From: Clostridiales bacterium UBA7573
GTDB lineage: Bacteria > Bacillota > Clostridia > Oscillospirales > CAG-272
Direction: 5' to 3'
Assembly: GCA_002477905.1 (NCBI GenBank)
Contig: DLLB01000092.1
Coordinates: 1 to 13,172 of the forward strand
Length of the DNA: 13,172 nucleotides
In this document: positions 1-6,763 of the stretch, in pieces
Numbering within the stretch: the stretch's first letter is position 1
Layout: each line of letters begins with the position of its first letter
Program-made: the position numbers and the translations under genes
The notes under the pieces: generated by a model
What the model was told of the DNA's origin: nothing
The model's input: only the letters and a program-made list of their open reading frames with translations
Databases searched by the model: none

Positions 1-693
1 AAACGGTGCCGCCGTCTCCGTTCGCAAGATCCGGTTGCCAAGTCCCACAGGAACAAATCCCGCGTCCTGCGCCTGCCGCACCTCGGCTTGAGAAAAGCCG
101 CCCTCCGGTCCAATGAGGATAGCGATTGTACCGGGCACTTCCGGCAACTGCTTCCCAAGCGGCAACGTACCGTCTCCCTCATAGCAAAACAGCTTACAAT
201 CCGCTTGACTTGCCTGTGTCAATGCAGTTACAAACGAAACCGGCTCTGCCACCGAAGGAATCCTGCCCCGCCCGCATTGTTTTGCCGCGCTCTCCGCAAT
301 TTTTTGCCAGCGTTGTTGTTTATGCGCACGCCCCTTCTCATCCAGTCGGACCACGCACCGCTCCGTTTCCATCGGCACCACCGCATATACGCCGCTTTCC
401 ACCGATTTCTGAATCACACTTTCCATTTTATCCCCTTTGGGAAGTGCCTGATACAAGAAAGCGGTAAACGGCGGCTCGGTATTGCCCTGCCGCACCGACA
501 GAATCTTCGCTTCCACCCGTGTGGCATCCACCTGCACCAGCTCGCAAAGGTATTCCTGTTTCTGCATATCGCAAACCGTGATCTGCGCTCCCGGCATCAT
601 ACGCAAAACGCGAGAGATATGTCCCGCGTCACTTCCCGTAATCGTGACAGTATCTCCCGCGATCTGCGACGCCTGCAAAAAGAATCTGCTCAT
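1..693 (-). CDS. rsmE: 16S rRNA (uracil1498-N3)-methyltransferase RsmE, 3' end cut by the window edge
   Basis: RsmE is a SPOUT-class enzyme that uses S-adenosylmethionine to methylate N3 of U1498 in 16S rRNA of the 30S subunit. The 231 codons present contain the family landmarks: an N-terminal PUA-like part with GHISRVLR near residues 24-31, the SPOUT cofactor motif IGPEGGFS at 194-201, and LGNRILRTETA at 218-228 just before the window edge. Full-length members run to roughly 240-250 residues, so only a short C-terminal piece is missing. The ATG at 693 has AAAGGAG seven bases upstream. It starts 18 bases after the prmA stop, so it is probably cotranscribed with prmA and the heat-shock genes, as in other Firmicutes. 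No stop codon is seen because the gene leaves the window. Identification is firm; the operon assignment is inference. Confidence 0.95.
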   Translation of the reverse strand, partial: MSRFFLQASQIAGDTVTITGSDAGHISRVLRMMPGAQITVCDMQKQEYLCELVQVDATRVEAKILSVRQGNTEPPFTAFLYQALPKGDKMESVIQKSVESGVYAVVPMETERCVVRLDEKGRAHKQQRWQKIAESAAKQCGRGRIPSVAEPVSFVTALTQASQADCKLFCYEGDGTLPLGKQLPEVPGTIAILIGPEGGFSQAEVRQAQDAGFVPVGLGNRILRTETAAPF

Positions 694-711
694 CGGCGTT
701 CTCCTTTGGTT

Positions 712-1620
712 TTACTTTTCAAATACAAACGCATGCCAGTCATTTTCACTGAGGTGATCTACCACACGCAGTCCCCCGGCGATCAGCGCATTCTTTACGC
801 GTTCCGTCTGTGGCTCAATGATACCGGAGGTAATCAAATGTGCGCCCGGTTTCATATGCGCACCGACATCCGGCGCCATGCGCACAATAATATCCGCCAC
901 GATATTGGCAAGAACCAGATCATAGCTTCCGCTGACAGCGGAAAGCAGATCGGATACCCCGGTTGCCACGTTGGGAGTATGATTGACTTCCGTATTTTCC
1001 TTTGCCACTCTGACCGCGACCGGATCAATGTCATAGGCATCTACGGATGCCGCGCCGAGTTTGGAAGCCAAAATCGCTAAAATACCGCTTCCCGTTCCCA
1101 CATCCAACACTTTTTGACCGGCGCGGACATACCGTTCCGCAAGCGCCGCGCACAAGCGCGTCGTCTCATGTGTGCCGGAGCCAAACGCCATGCCGGGATC
1201 CATACGGATAACAACTTCATCCGGTTCCGCGGCATAAGTCTGCCAAGCCGGGACAATGACGATATGCGTACCGATCTTCACCGGATGATAATACTGTTTC
1301 CAAGACTCCGCCCAATCTTCTTCCGCAACACCGCAAAGCTCTGTTCTCGTTTCCAAACCGAGCGCCGCGAACCGCTCCCGCAGATAGGCAAGATATTCGC
1401 CCGGATCGCGTTCTTCCGGAATATAAATGCTGACTGCGCCGTGCGTCTTATCACTGTTTAAAATGGTTTCGTCGATCAATTCCCCGTAAACGGTTTTCAG
1501 ATTTTCGTCAATGTCAGAATAATCTTCAATCTGCAAACCGTTATCCAGCATCCCCATTACCGCGCAAACTGCATCCAGATCCTTAGTCGCGCAATGTACC
1601 TTCAACTGCGTCCACTTCAT
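712..1620 (-). CDS. prmA: Ribosomal protein L11 methyltransferase PrmA
   Basis: PrmA is a cytoplasmic class I SAM-dependent enzyme that methylates ribosomal protein L11. With the chosen start it has 302 residues. It shows the N-terminal substrate-recognition part beginning MKWTQLKVH, the family motif DPGMAFGSGTHETT at 141-154, the SAM-binding glycine motif LDVGTGSGIL at 172-181, the acidic YDIDP segment at 196-200 and LANIVADII at 238-246. The start at 1620 is chosen because homologues begin with M-x-W near this point. An in-frame ATG at 1665 would add 15 residues and has a better ribosome binding site (AGGA six bases upstream), whereas the start at 1620 has only a weak GGA. The true start is therefore open. 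The gene follows dnaJ and precedes rsmE, a usual Firmicutes arrangement. Confidence 0.95.
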   Translation of the reverse strand: MKWTQLKVHCATKDLDAVCAVMGMLDNGLQIEDYSDIDENLKTVYGELIDETILNSDKTHGAVSIYIPEERDPGEYLAYLRERFAALGLETRTELCGVAEEDWAESWKQYYHPVKIGTHIVIVPAWQTYAAEPDEVVIRMDPGMAFGSGTHETTRLCAALAERYVRAGQKVLDVGTGSGILAILASKLGAASVDAYDIDPVAVRVAKENTEVNHTPNVATGVSDLLSAVSGSYDLVLANIVADIIVRMAPDVGAHMKPGAHLITSGIIEPQTERVKNALIAGGLRVVDHLSENDWHAFVFEK

Positions 1621-1670
1621 ATTGCCATCCCGCAGGCAACCGCATTGCACGGAGTCGGTGTGCATCCGGT

Positions 1671-1682
1671 TTCCTGTCCTTT
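1671..1682 (-). promoter_or_regulatory. Ribosome binding site favouring the longer prmA start
   Basis: On the minus strand this reads AAAGGACAGGAA, with AGGA six bases before the ATG at 1665. It would serve the 317-residue form of PrmA. The conserved start at 1620 lacks a comparable site, so this element is the main argument against the shorter form. Confidence 0.5.
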
Positions 1683-1699
1683 CCCGTTTGTATTTTGTA

Positions 1700-2866
1700 T
1701 TACGAATTTTTATTCATAAACGATTTGATTTTTTCCGCGAAGCTCTTTTTCTTGTTATACACCGTATCCCCGCAGGCATCCGCGAACGATTTAAGCAGTT
1801 TCTTTTGTTCGCTGTTCAGATTGCGCGGCACTTCCACAGAAACGGTAAAGCGCAGATCGCCCTTGCCTCTGCCATTGACATTGGCAATGCCTTTGCCGCG
1901 CAGGACAAATCCGGTGCCGTTCTGTGTGCCCTCCGGAAGCGTATATTTGACTTTTCCCTCCAAGGTCGGAACTTCAATTTCACCGCCCAAAGCCGCATCG
2001 GTAAAGGAAATCGGAATTTCGCAACACAAATCATAGCCGTCTCTGGTAAAGACCGCGTGCGGGCGCACCCGTACCTGTAAGATCAGATCGCCGTTCGCGG
2101 CGCCGCCTCTGCCTTCGTTGCCTTGTCCGCGCAAAACCACCCGCTGTCCGTCGTCGATTCCTGCCGGGATCGTGACCTCCAGTTTTTTCGTGATCTTGAC
2201 ATAGCCTTTTCCATTGCATTCCTTGCAGGGCGTCTTTGGAATTTTTCCGCGTCCGCGGCAGGCACTGCATGTGGTTGTGCTTTGCATATAGCCGAACGGG
2301 GTTTGCCGATTGACGCGCACCTGTCCGGTACCGTTACAGTTCTTGCAGATTTCAGGAGCCGCACCGGTCGCATCGCCGGTTCCTTTGCACGTTGCACACT
2401 TTTCGACACGTCCATAGCTGACGGTCTTTTTGCATCCGAATGCCGCTTCCTCAAACGTCAGCGTCACACTCGCAGCAAGGTCGTCCCCCTCCACCGATTC
2501 CGGATTGCGTCTTGCACTGCCGCGGCTTCCGCCGCCGAAGAAGCTGCCGAAAATATCGCCAAGATCAAAATCCTCGGTGGAAAACCCGCCGCCGAAGCCG
2601 CCGAAACCACCGCCGCCAAAGCCTCCCATATTCGGATCGACGCCGGCGTGTCCATATTGGTCATAGCGTGCTTTTTTGTCCGCATCGGAGAGCACGGCAT
2701 AGGCTTCATTGATCTCCTTGAAGTGTTCTTCCGCATCCTTATCCCCCGGATGCAGATCGGGATGATATTTCTTTGCCAATGTCCGATAGGCTTTTTTGAT
2801 CTCGTCCTCACCGGCACCCTTGCTCAGTCCTAAGACCTCATAATAATCTCGTTTTGTTTCTGCCAT
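1700..2866 (-). CDS. dnaJ: Chaperone protein DnaJ (Hsp40 co-chaperone)
   Basis: DnaJ delivers unfolded substrates to DnaK and stimulates its ATPase in the cytoplasm. The protein has 388 residues and all type I domains in order. The J domain covers about 7-70, with the HPD motif at 35-37. A glycine/phenylalanine-rich stretch lies at about 75-115. The zinc domain has four CxxCxGxG repeats starting at 157 (CATCKGTG), 174 (CKNCNGTG), 200 (CSACRGRG) and 214 (CKECNGKG). The C-terminal substrate-binding beta domains end near 347. The ATG at 2866 has AAGGAG eight bases upstream. It lies 70 bases after dnaK, with a stem-loop in between, and is probably cotranscribed with dnaK. The tail is lysine-rich (NKKKSF, EKIKSF), and no residue of the key motifs is missing. 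Confidence 0.98.
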   Translation of the reverse strand: MAETKRDYYEVLGLSKGAGEDEIKKAYRTLAKKYHPDLHPGDKDAEEHFKEINEAYAVLSDADKKARYDQYGHAGVDPNMGGFGGGGFGGFGGGFSTEDFDLGDIFGSFFGGGSRGSARRNPESVEGDDLAASVTLTFEEAAFGCKKTVSYGRVEKCATCKGTGDATGAAPEICKNCNGTGQVRVNRQTPFGYMQSTTTCSACRGRGKIPKTPCKECNGKGYVKITKKLEVTIPAGIDDGQRVVLRGQGNEGRGGAANGDLILQVRVRPHAVFTRDGYDLCCEIPISFTDAALGGEIEVPTLEGKVKYTLPEGTQNGTGFVLRGKGIANVNGRGKGDLRFTVSVEVPRNLNSEQKKLLKSFADACGDTVYNKKKSFAEKIKSFMNKNS

Positions 2867-2887
2867 GTGGCATTCTCCTTATCGAAC

Positions 2888-2925
2888 ACAGACCAAGGCG
2901 GAGAGTATTTCCCCGCCTTGGCTGT
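2888..2925 (-). other. Stem-loop between dnaK and dnaJ
   Basis: The arms 2893-2901 (CCAAGGCGG) and 2913-2921 (CCGCCTTGG) pair perfectly over nine bases around an 11-base loop. Beyond one unpaired A at 2892, ACAG at 2888-2891 pairs with CTGT at 2922-2925, giving a 13-bp stem with one bulge. No T run follows on the minus strand, so it is not a typical intrinsic terminator. It fills most of the dnaK-dnaJ gap and ends about 14 bases before the dnaJ ribosome binding site. Plausible roles are protecting the dnaK 3' end, marking an RNA processing site, or partially attenuating dnaJ; the role is inference. Confidence 0.6.
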
Positions 2926-2936
2926 ACGGTTTGTAA

Positions 2937-4781
2937 TCAGTGATTGTTGCCGGTCTTATCTTCAAAATCGTTGGAATAGATATTACCGTCCGCATCCTGC
3001 TGCGGTCCCTGTTGCTGTGCATCTGCGCCAGCACCCTGTGCCTCGCCCTGCTGCTGATACAGTTTCGCGGACAAGTCGTAGAATTTCTTCTGCAACGCTT
3101 CCGTATCGGCTTTGATCGCGTCCGTGTCGGTTCCCTTCAGGGTTTCCTTCAGTTTTTCGACCGCGGCTTTCACATCGGTCTTCTCGGATTCCGGCATCTT
3201 ATCTCCGATGTCCTCCAGCGTTTTTTCGCTCTGGAAGATCAAGCTGTCTGCCTGATTGCGGATCTCTACCGCTTCTTTCATCTTTTTGTCTTCATCTGCG
3301 AATTTCTCCGCATCTTTCACAGCACGGTCAATATCTTCTTTCGACATATTCGTGGAAGAAGTGATCGTGATATGCTGTTCCTTACCGGTGCCCTTATCCT
3401 GCGCCGTTACATTGACGATACCGTTTGCGTCAATATCAAAGGTCACTTCAATCTGCGGAACGCCGCGGCGTGCAGGCGCGATACCATCCAAGCTGAATCT
3501 GCCAAGCGTCGTATTGCCGCTTGCCATTTCCCGTTCGCCTTGCAGCACATGAATTTCCACGGAGGTCTGATTATCCGCCGCAGTGGAATAAATCTGGCTC
3601 TTTTTCACCGGAATGGTGGTGTTACGATCAATGATCTTGTTGAACACGCCGCCGAGGGTTTCAATACCGAGCGACAACGGCGTGACATCCAACAAAAGCA
3701 GATCTTTCACTTCACCGCCAAGCACACCTGCCTGTACAGCGGCGCCGATGGCGACGCATTCATCCGGGTTGATACCCTTGAACGGATCCTTGCCGATGAA
3801 ATTCTTCACCGCATCCTGCACGGCAGGAATTCTGGTAGAACCGCCAACCAACAGCACTTTATCTACCTGTGCCGCGGTCAAACCTGCATCTGCCAGTACC
3901 CGTTTGGTCGGTCCCATCGTAGCTTCTACAAGATCCGCGGTCAGACGGTTGAATTCCGCGCGGGTAAGCGTTGCGTCGAAATGCTTCGGTCCGGTTGCAT
4001 CCGCGGTGATAAACGGCAGATTGATATTGGTAGAAGTCATGCCGGAAAGCTCGATCTTCGCTTTCTCTGCCGCTTCTTTCAGTCTCTGCAAAGCCATTCT
4101 GTCTTTCCGCAGGTCGATGCCGCCGTTTTCTTTCGCAAAGGTATCTGCAATCCAGTCAATGATCCGCTGATCGAAGTCGTCGCCGCCGAGACGGTTGTTA
4201 CCGGCAGTTGCAAGCACTTCGAACACGCCGTCGCTGATCTCCAGAAGCGACACATCGAACGTACCGCCGCCAAGGTCGAACACCATGATCTTCTGCGAAT
4301 TTTCTTTATCCATACCGTAAGCCAAAGCGGCTGCGGTCGGCTCGTTGATAATTCTCAGGACTTCCAATCCGGCAATCTTACCTGCGTCTTTGGTTGCCTG
4401 ACGCTGTGCGTCGGTGAAGTAAGCAGGAACGGTGATGACCGCCTGTGTAACAGGACTGCCGAGATAAGCCTCCGCATCTGCTTTCAGCTTTTGCAAAATC
4501 ATCGCGGAGATTTCCTGCGGCGTATACTTCTTTCCATCGATTTCTACTTTATAATCGGTACCCATTTCCCGTTTGATGGACATCACGGTGCGGTCGGGGT
4601 TCGTGATGCTCTGCCGTTTTGCCACCTGACCGACCATACGTTCGCCGGTTTTGGAAAAAGCCACGACAGACGGCGTAGTTCTTGCCCCTTCGGGGTTCGG
4701 AATCACCACCGGTTCGCCGCCTTCATAGACGGCAACGCAAGAGTTTGTAGTACCAAGGTCAATCCCAATAATTTTTCCCAT
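2937..4781 (-). CDS. dnaK: Molecular chaperone DnaK (Hsp70)
   Basis: DnaK is the ATP-driven Hsp70 chaperone that binds exposed hydrophobic peptides and releases them in a cycle with DnaJ and GrpE. At 614 residues it has the usual length. The nucleotide-binding domain (about 1-360) shows GIDLGTTNS at 6-14, VPAYFTDAQRQAT at 118-130, DLGGGTFDVS at 169-178 and GGSTR at 313-317. The hydrophobic linker LLLLDVTP is at 361-368, and the substrate-binding beta domain and helical lid follow. It lacks the extra N-terminal-domain insertion found in Gram-negative homologues, which fits a Firmicutes origin. A glutamine-rich stretch (about 576-595) precedes the C-terminal tail NIYSNDFEDK. The ATG at 4781 has GGAGG nine bases upstream. 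It lies 58 bases after grpE in the HrcA/CIRCE-controlled operon. Confidence 0.99.
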   Translation of the reverse strand: MGKIIGIDLGTTNSCVAVYEGGEPVVIPNPEGARTTPSVVAFSKTGERMVGQVAKRQSITNPDRTVMSIKREMGTDYKVEIDGKKYTPQEISAMILQKLKADAEAYLGSPVTQAVITVPAYFTDAQRQATKDAGKIAGLEVLRIINEPTAAALAYGMDKENSQKIMVFDLGGGTFDVSLLEISDGVFEVLATAGNNRLGGDDFDQRIIDWIADTFAKENGGIDLRKDRMALQRLKEAAEKAKIELSGMTSTNINLPFITADATGPKHFDATLTRAEFNRLTADLVEATMGPTKRVLADAGLTAAQVDKVLLVGGSTRIPAVQDAVKNFIGKDPFKGINPDECVAIGAAVQAGVLGGEVKDLLLLDVTPLSLGIETLGGVFNKIIDRNTTIPVKKSQIYSTAADNQTSVEIHVLQGEREMASGNTTLGRFSLDGIAPARRGVPQIEVTFDIDANGIVNVTAQDKGTGKEQHITITSSTNMSKEDIDRAVKDAEKFADEDKKMKEAVEIRNQADSLIFQSEKTLEDIGDKMPESEKTDVKAAVEKLKETLKGTDTDAIKADTEALQKKFYDLSAKLYQQQGEAQGAGADAQQQGPQQDADGNIYSNDFEDKTGNNH

Positions 4782-4839
4782 AATTCAAATCCTCCAAAAT
4801 TTCTTTTCTCTCATTCATAATAGGTGTATTGTTTACAAT

Positions 4840-5409
4840 TCAGTTTGCGACTTTTACCATCGCATACCGCAGGATCTTATCCTGCCGGCGGTATCCTTTC
4901 TGGAATACCTCCACAATCTCGCTTTCCCCGTAGGACGCATCTTCAATATGCATCACGGCGTTGTGAAGATTGGGATCAAATGTTTTGGTTTCGATTTCCG
5001 TCACGCCGAGCTTTTCTAAGACCTCCCGGCACTGCTTTAAGGTCATTTGCACCCCTTCCGCAACTTCCGCCTGTGCGGAAAACTGCGCCGCGCGCTCCAA
5101 ATTATCAACGATCGGCAAAATCTGCACCAAAACATCGGAAAACGCGTCCGCGTAAATTCCATCGCGTTCCTTCTGCGCACGCTTACGGTAATTGTCATAT
5201 TCCGCAATCATCCGTAGATATTTATCACTCGCCTCCGTGATCTGCTTTTGCAGTTTCGCATTTTCCGCTTTGAGCGCGGGAATGGTATCGGTTGCGTCGG
5301 TGGCTGGAATTTCTTCCTCCTTCGGCTGATCTTCCTGCGGCTGTTGCTCCGCACCGGACGCCTCCGGCTGTTCGGTTGTCACTTCATCTTGTACGGTTTC
5401 TTCCTTCAC
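4840..5409 (-). CDS. grpE: Nucleotide exchange factor GrpE
   Basis: GrpE is a homodimer that opens the DnaK nucleotide cleft and drives ADP release. The 189 residues fit the family. An acidic, glutamine/proline-rich disordered N-terminus (about 1-42) comes first, then a coiled-coil helix (about 44-85, with LKAENAKLQKQI and YDNYRKRAQKE). The family segments LPIVDNLERA at 98-107, FDPNLHNAVM at 144-153 and the C-terminal beta part VEVFQKGYRRQDKILRYAMV at 166-185 follow. The start is GTG at 5409, two bases after the hrcA stop. The nearest ribosome binding site, AAGGAGG at 5422-5428, is 12 bases away, which is long. Translation is therefore probably coupled to hrcA. No alternative start lies between the ribosome binding site and the GTG. 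Confidence 0.97.
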   Translation of the reverse strand: MKEETVQDEVTTEQPEASGAEQQPQEDQPKEEEIPATDATDTIPALKAENAKLQKQITEASDKYLRMIAEYDNYRKRAQKERDGIYADAFSDVLVQILPIVDNLERAAQFSAQAEVAEGVQMTLKQCREVLEKLGVTEIETKTFDPNLHNAVMHIEDASYGESEIVEVFQKGYRRQDKILRYAMVKVAN

Positions 5410-5411
5410 GG

Positions 5412-6485
5412 CTAAGTTGTGCCTCCTTCTTCCTCTTGTTTCGGCGGGAGCGTCGGATTGCCGAGCATCGATGCGATCTGCCCTGACAGATATTCTACGG
5501 TGGTAATCACCTTGGAATAATCCATCCGGCGGGGACCGATGACACCAATGGCGCCGACCGTATGTCCTTCCGATTCAATGGTTTTGAAAATCAACGTGGA
5601 ATTGTGCGACGCGTCCAATGGATTCTCCGATCCGATCAACACGTTGACGCCGTCCGTTTTCGCAGACGATACCAACTCCACAATGTCCTCCTTATTTTCG
5701 ATTGCGCCGAGCATCCCGCGCAGTTGCGTGATGTCCGCGCATTCGGGATATGCAAGCAGATGCTCCACGCCGTCCAGCTTTAAATCGCCGCCAAACTCTC
5801 CGAGCACCTCATACACACACTTGACAATGCTGCCGACCAGCACCCCGATACTGCCAAGCCGTCTTTCTAATTCCATCATCCGCGGCAACGTGACTGTTGC
5901 GAACGGGATATTCGTTAAATATTGATTCAGCGCTTCCTCTAATTGCTTGACCAACTGCGGCGTCAACTCCAGATCGGTGTGCAGATACCGCGTTTTCACA
6001 TGATCCGGTGTAATCACGATCACAAGCAGAAAACTGTGTGCGTCAAAATACATCGTGCGGAACTGTGCCACGCTGTCGCTCTGGAACCGCGGGCGCACCG
6101 CAAGAGAGGTATAATTGGTCAGCGTGGACACCAACTGTCCTGCACGATCCAAAATTTTATCCAGTTCCGCGGTTTTGGCTTTCACCAAATTGTTCAATTC
6201 CCGAAGCTCGCCGGAGGTGAGGTCGTAACTTTGCATCAAACTGTCCACATAAAAGCGGTACCCTGCTTCTGACGGAATACGCCCCGCAGAGGTGTGCGGC
6301 TGTTCCAGATACCCCATTTCCTCAAGCTCCGCCATTTCATTGCGGATGGTGGCGGAAGAAAGCGGGATCTGCTGATTCTGCATCAGATACTTGGAACCGA
6401 TCGGTTCGCCCTGATCGATATGGGCTTCGACAACCGCTTTTAAGATGCGTTTTTTGCGTTCGCTGAGTTCCGCTCCGGATTCCAT
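5412..6485 (-). CDS. hrcA: Heat-inducible transcription repressor HrcA
   Basis: HrcA is the dimeric repressor of class I heat-shock genes. It binds CIRCE and, in well-studied species, needs GroEL to stay active. The protein has 357 residues. The N-terminal winged helix-turn-helix (about 8-75) includes GEPIGSKYL at 26-34, LSSATIRNEMAELEEMGYL at 42-60 and HTSAGRIPSEAGYRFYVD at 64-81, all typical of the family. A GAF-like and dimerisation region follows, with GVIGP near the C-terminus. The ATG at 6485 is chosen because AAAGGAGG lies seven bases upstream and homologues start just before the SERKKRIL helix. A start at 6518 would lie inside the operator. It is the first gene of the operon and ends two bases before grpE, so it represses its own transcription. 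Confidence 0.98.
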   Translation of the reverse strand: MESGAELSERKKRILKAVVEAHIDQGEPIGSKYLMQNQQIPLSSATIRNEMAELEEMGYLEQPHTSAGRIPSEAGYRFYVDSLMQSYDLTSGELRELNNLVKAKTAELDKILDRAGQLVSTLTNYTSLAVRPRFQSDSVAQFRTMYFDAHSFLLVIVITPDHVKTRYLHTDLELTPQLVKQLEEALNQYLTNIPFATVTLPRMMELERRLGSIGVLVGSIVKCVYEVLGEFGGDLKLDGVEHLLAYPECADITQLRGMLGAIENKEDIVELVSSAKTDGVNVLIGSENPLDASHNSTLIFKTIESEGHTVGAIGVIGPRRMDYSKVITTVEYLSGQIASMLGNPTLPPKQEEEGGTT

Positions 6486-6492
6486 GATACCG

Positions 6493-6500
6493 CCTCCTTT
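6493..6500 (-). promoter_or_regulatory. Ribosome binding site that fixes the hrcA start
   Basis: The minus strand reads AAAGGAGG, seven bases before the ATG at 6485. This near-ideal site selects that start over the in-frame ATG at 6518 further upstream. Confidence 0.85.
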
Positions 6501-6511
6501 TATTTTTGATT

Positions 6512-6538
6512 TTAGCACTCAATTTATCTGAGTGCTAA
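6512..6538. promoter_or_regulatory. CIRCE operator (HrcA binding site)
   Basis: TTAGCACTC (6512-6520), a nine-base spacer and GAGTGCTAA (6530-6538) form a perfect match to the CIRCE consensus. It lies in the untranslated leader, between the predicted transcription start (about 6542) and the hrcA ribosome binding site. This is the classical position for HrcA to block hrcA-grpE-dnaK-dnaJ transcription. The inverted repeat can also fold in the mRNA leader. Confidence 0.98.
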
Positions 6539-6549
6539 TTTCTGTGTTT

Positions 6550-6558
6550 ATTGTATCA
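6550..6558 (-). promoter_or_regulatory. Predicted housekeeping-sigma promoter of the hrcA operon (extended -10)
   Basis: The minus strand reads TGA followed by TACAAT, an extended -10 element with a five-of-six -10 hexamer. No good -35 hexamer is found at 16-18 bases; the region upstream is T-rich. Transcription would start near 6542, a few bases before CIRCE, as in other class I heat-shock operons. Confidence 0.65.
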
Positions 6559-6597
6559 CGACGGAGCCAAAAATAAAAGAAGATTTTGCATATTTAT

Positions 6598-6616
6598 TGT
6601 TAACATTATGTGAACA
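6598..6616. repeat. Imperfect 19-bp palindrome upstream of the hrcA promoter
   Basis: TGTTAACAT and ATGTGAACA flank a single T and match as inverted repeats at eight of nine positions. The centre lies about 65 bases upstream of the predicted hrcA transcription start. It fits no operator I recognise well (neither Rex nor CtsR), so any regulatory role is speculation. Confidence 0.35.
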
Positions 6617-6666
6617 TTGAAGAATTTCTCTTATAGTTTTTCCACCATTTTTCGAAGAAAGTGTGG

Positions 6667-6697
6667 AAAAGGGCTGAGTGCTTTGCTCAGCCCTTTT
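6667..6697 (-). terminator. Probable intrinsic terminator of uvrB-uvrA
   Basis: Arms 6667-6678 and 6686-6697 form a perfect 12-bp stem (AAAAGGGCTGAG with its complement) around a seven-base loop. On the minus strand the descending arm ends in CCCTTTT, so the T run is short and lies inside the stem. It is 66 bases past the uvrA stop and before the hrcA promoter. A-rich sequence precedes the stem and a T run ends it, so it could work in both directions. Confidence 0.7.
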
Positions 6698-6721
6698 CAA
6701 AAACGGGATTTTGTCGAATTT

Positions 6722-6748
6722 TTGACACACCCGTTCTCCGAGTGCCAA
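6722..6748. promoter_or_regulatory. Degenerate CIRCE-like inverted repeat after uvrA
   Basis: TTGACACAC (6722-6730), exactly nine bases, and GAGTGCCAA (6740-6748) match 14 of 18 CIRCE positions at the canonical spacing. It lies between the uvrA stop and the uvrA terminator, about 200 bases from the perfect CIRCE and on the wrong side of the terminator to control hrcA directly. It may be a weak auxiliary HrcA site, a relic, or chance. Confidence 0.3.
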
Positions 6749-6763
6749 ATGGAACGTGCTTTG

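Noticed and set aside
88..1080. A 330-codon plus-strand frame across rsmE and prmA
   Set aside because: It is antisense to two well-identified genes, spans their junction, and its product is rich in Arg/His with no recognisable domain.
2081..2720. GC-rich repeats in dnaJ as a possible regulatory or mobile repeat
   Set aside because: They encode the Gly/Phe-rich linker and the four CxxCxGxG zinc repeats, so the repetition is explained by the protein.
2940..4820. A 626-codon open frame on the plus strand covering all of dnaK
   Set aside because: It is in exact codon register with dnaK, so its stops would be TTA, CTA or TCA codons in dnaK, which this genome avoids. Long antisense frames in hsp70 genes are a known coding-bias effect. 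The product resembles no family and there is no ribosome binding site of note.
6486..6518. N-terminal extension of HrcA from an ATG at 6518
   Set aside because: That ATG lies inside the CIRCE operator and has no ribosome binding site, while the ATG at 6485 has AAAGGAGG at ideal spacing.
6676..6684. GAGTGCTTT in the uvrA terminator as a third CIRCE half-site
   Set aside because: The partner position at nine-base spacing matches only two of nine bases, so it is explained by the terminator stem alone.
6548..6748. A 66-codon minus-strand frame in the uvrA-hrcA gap
   Set aside because: It would start with TTG without a ribosome binding site and would run through the uvrA terminator stem and the hrcA promoter.
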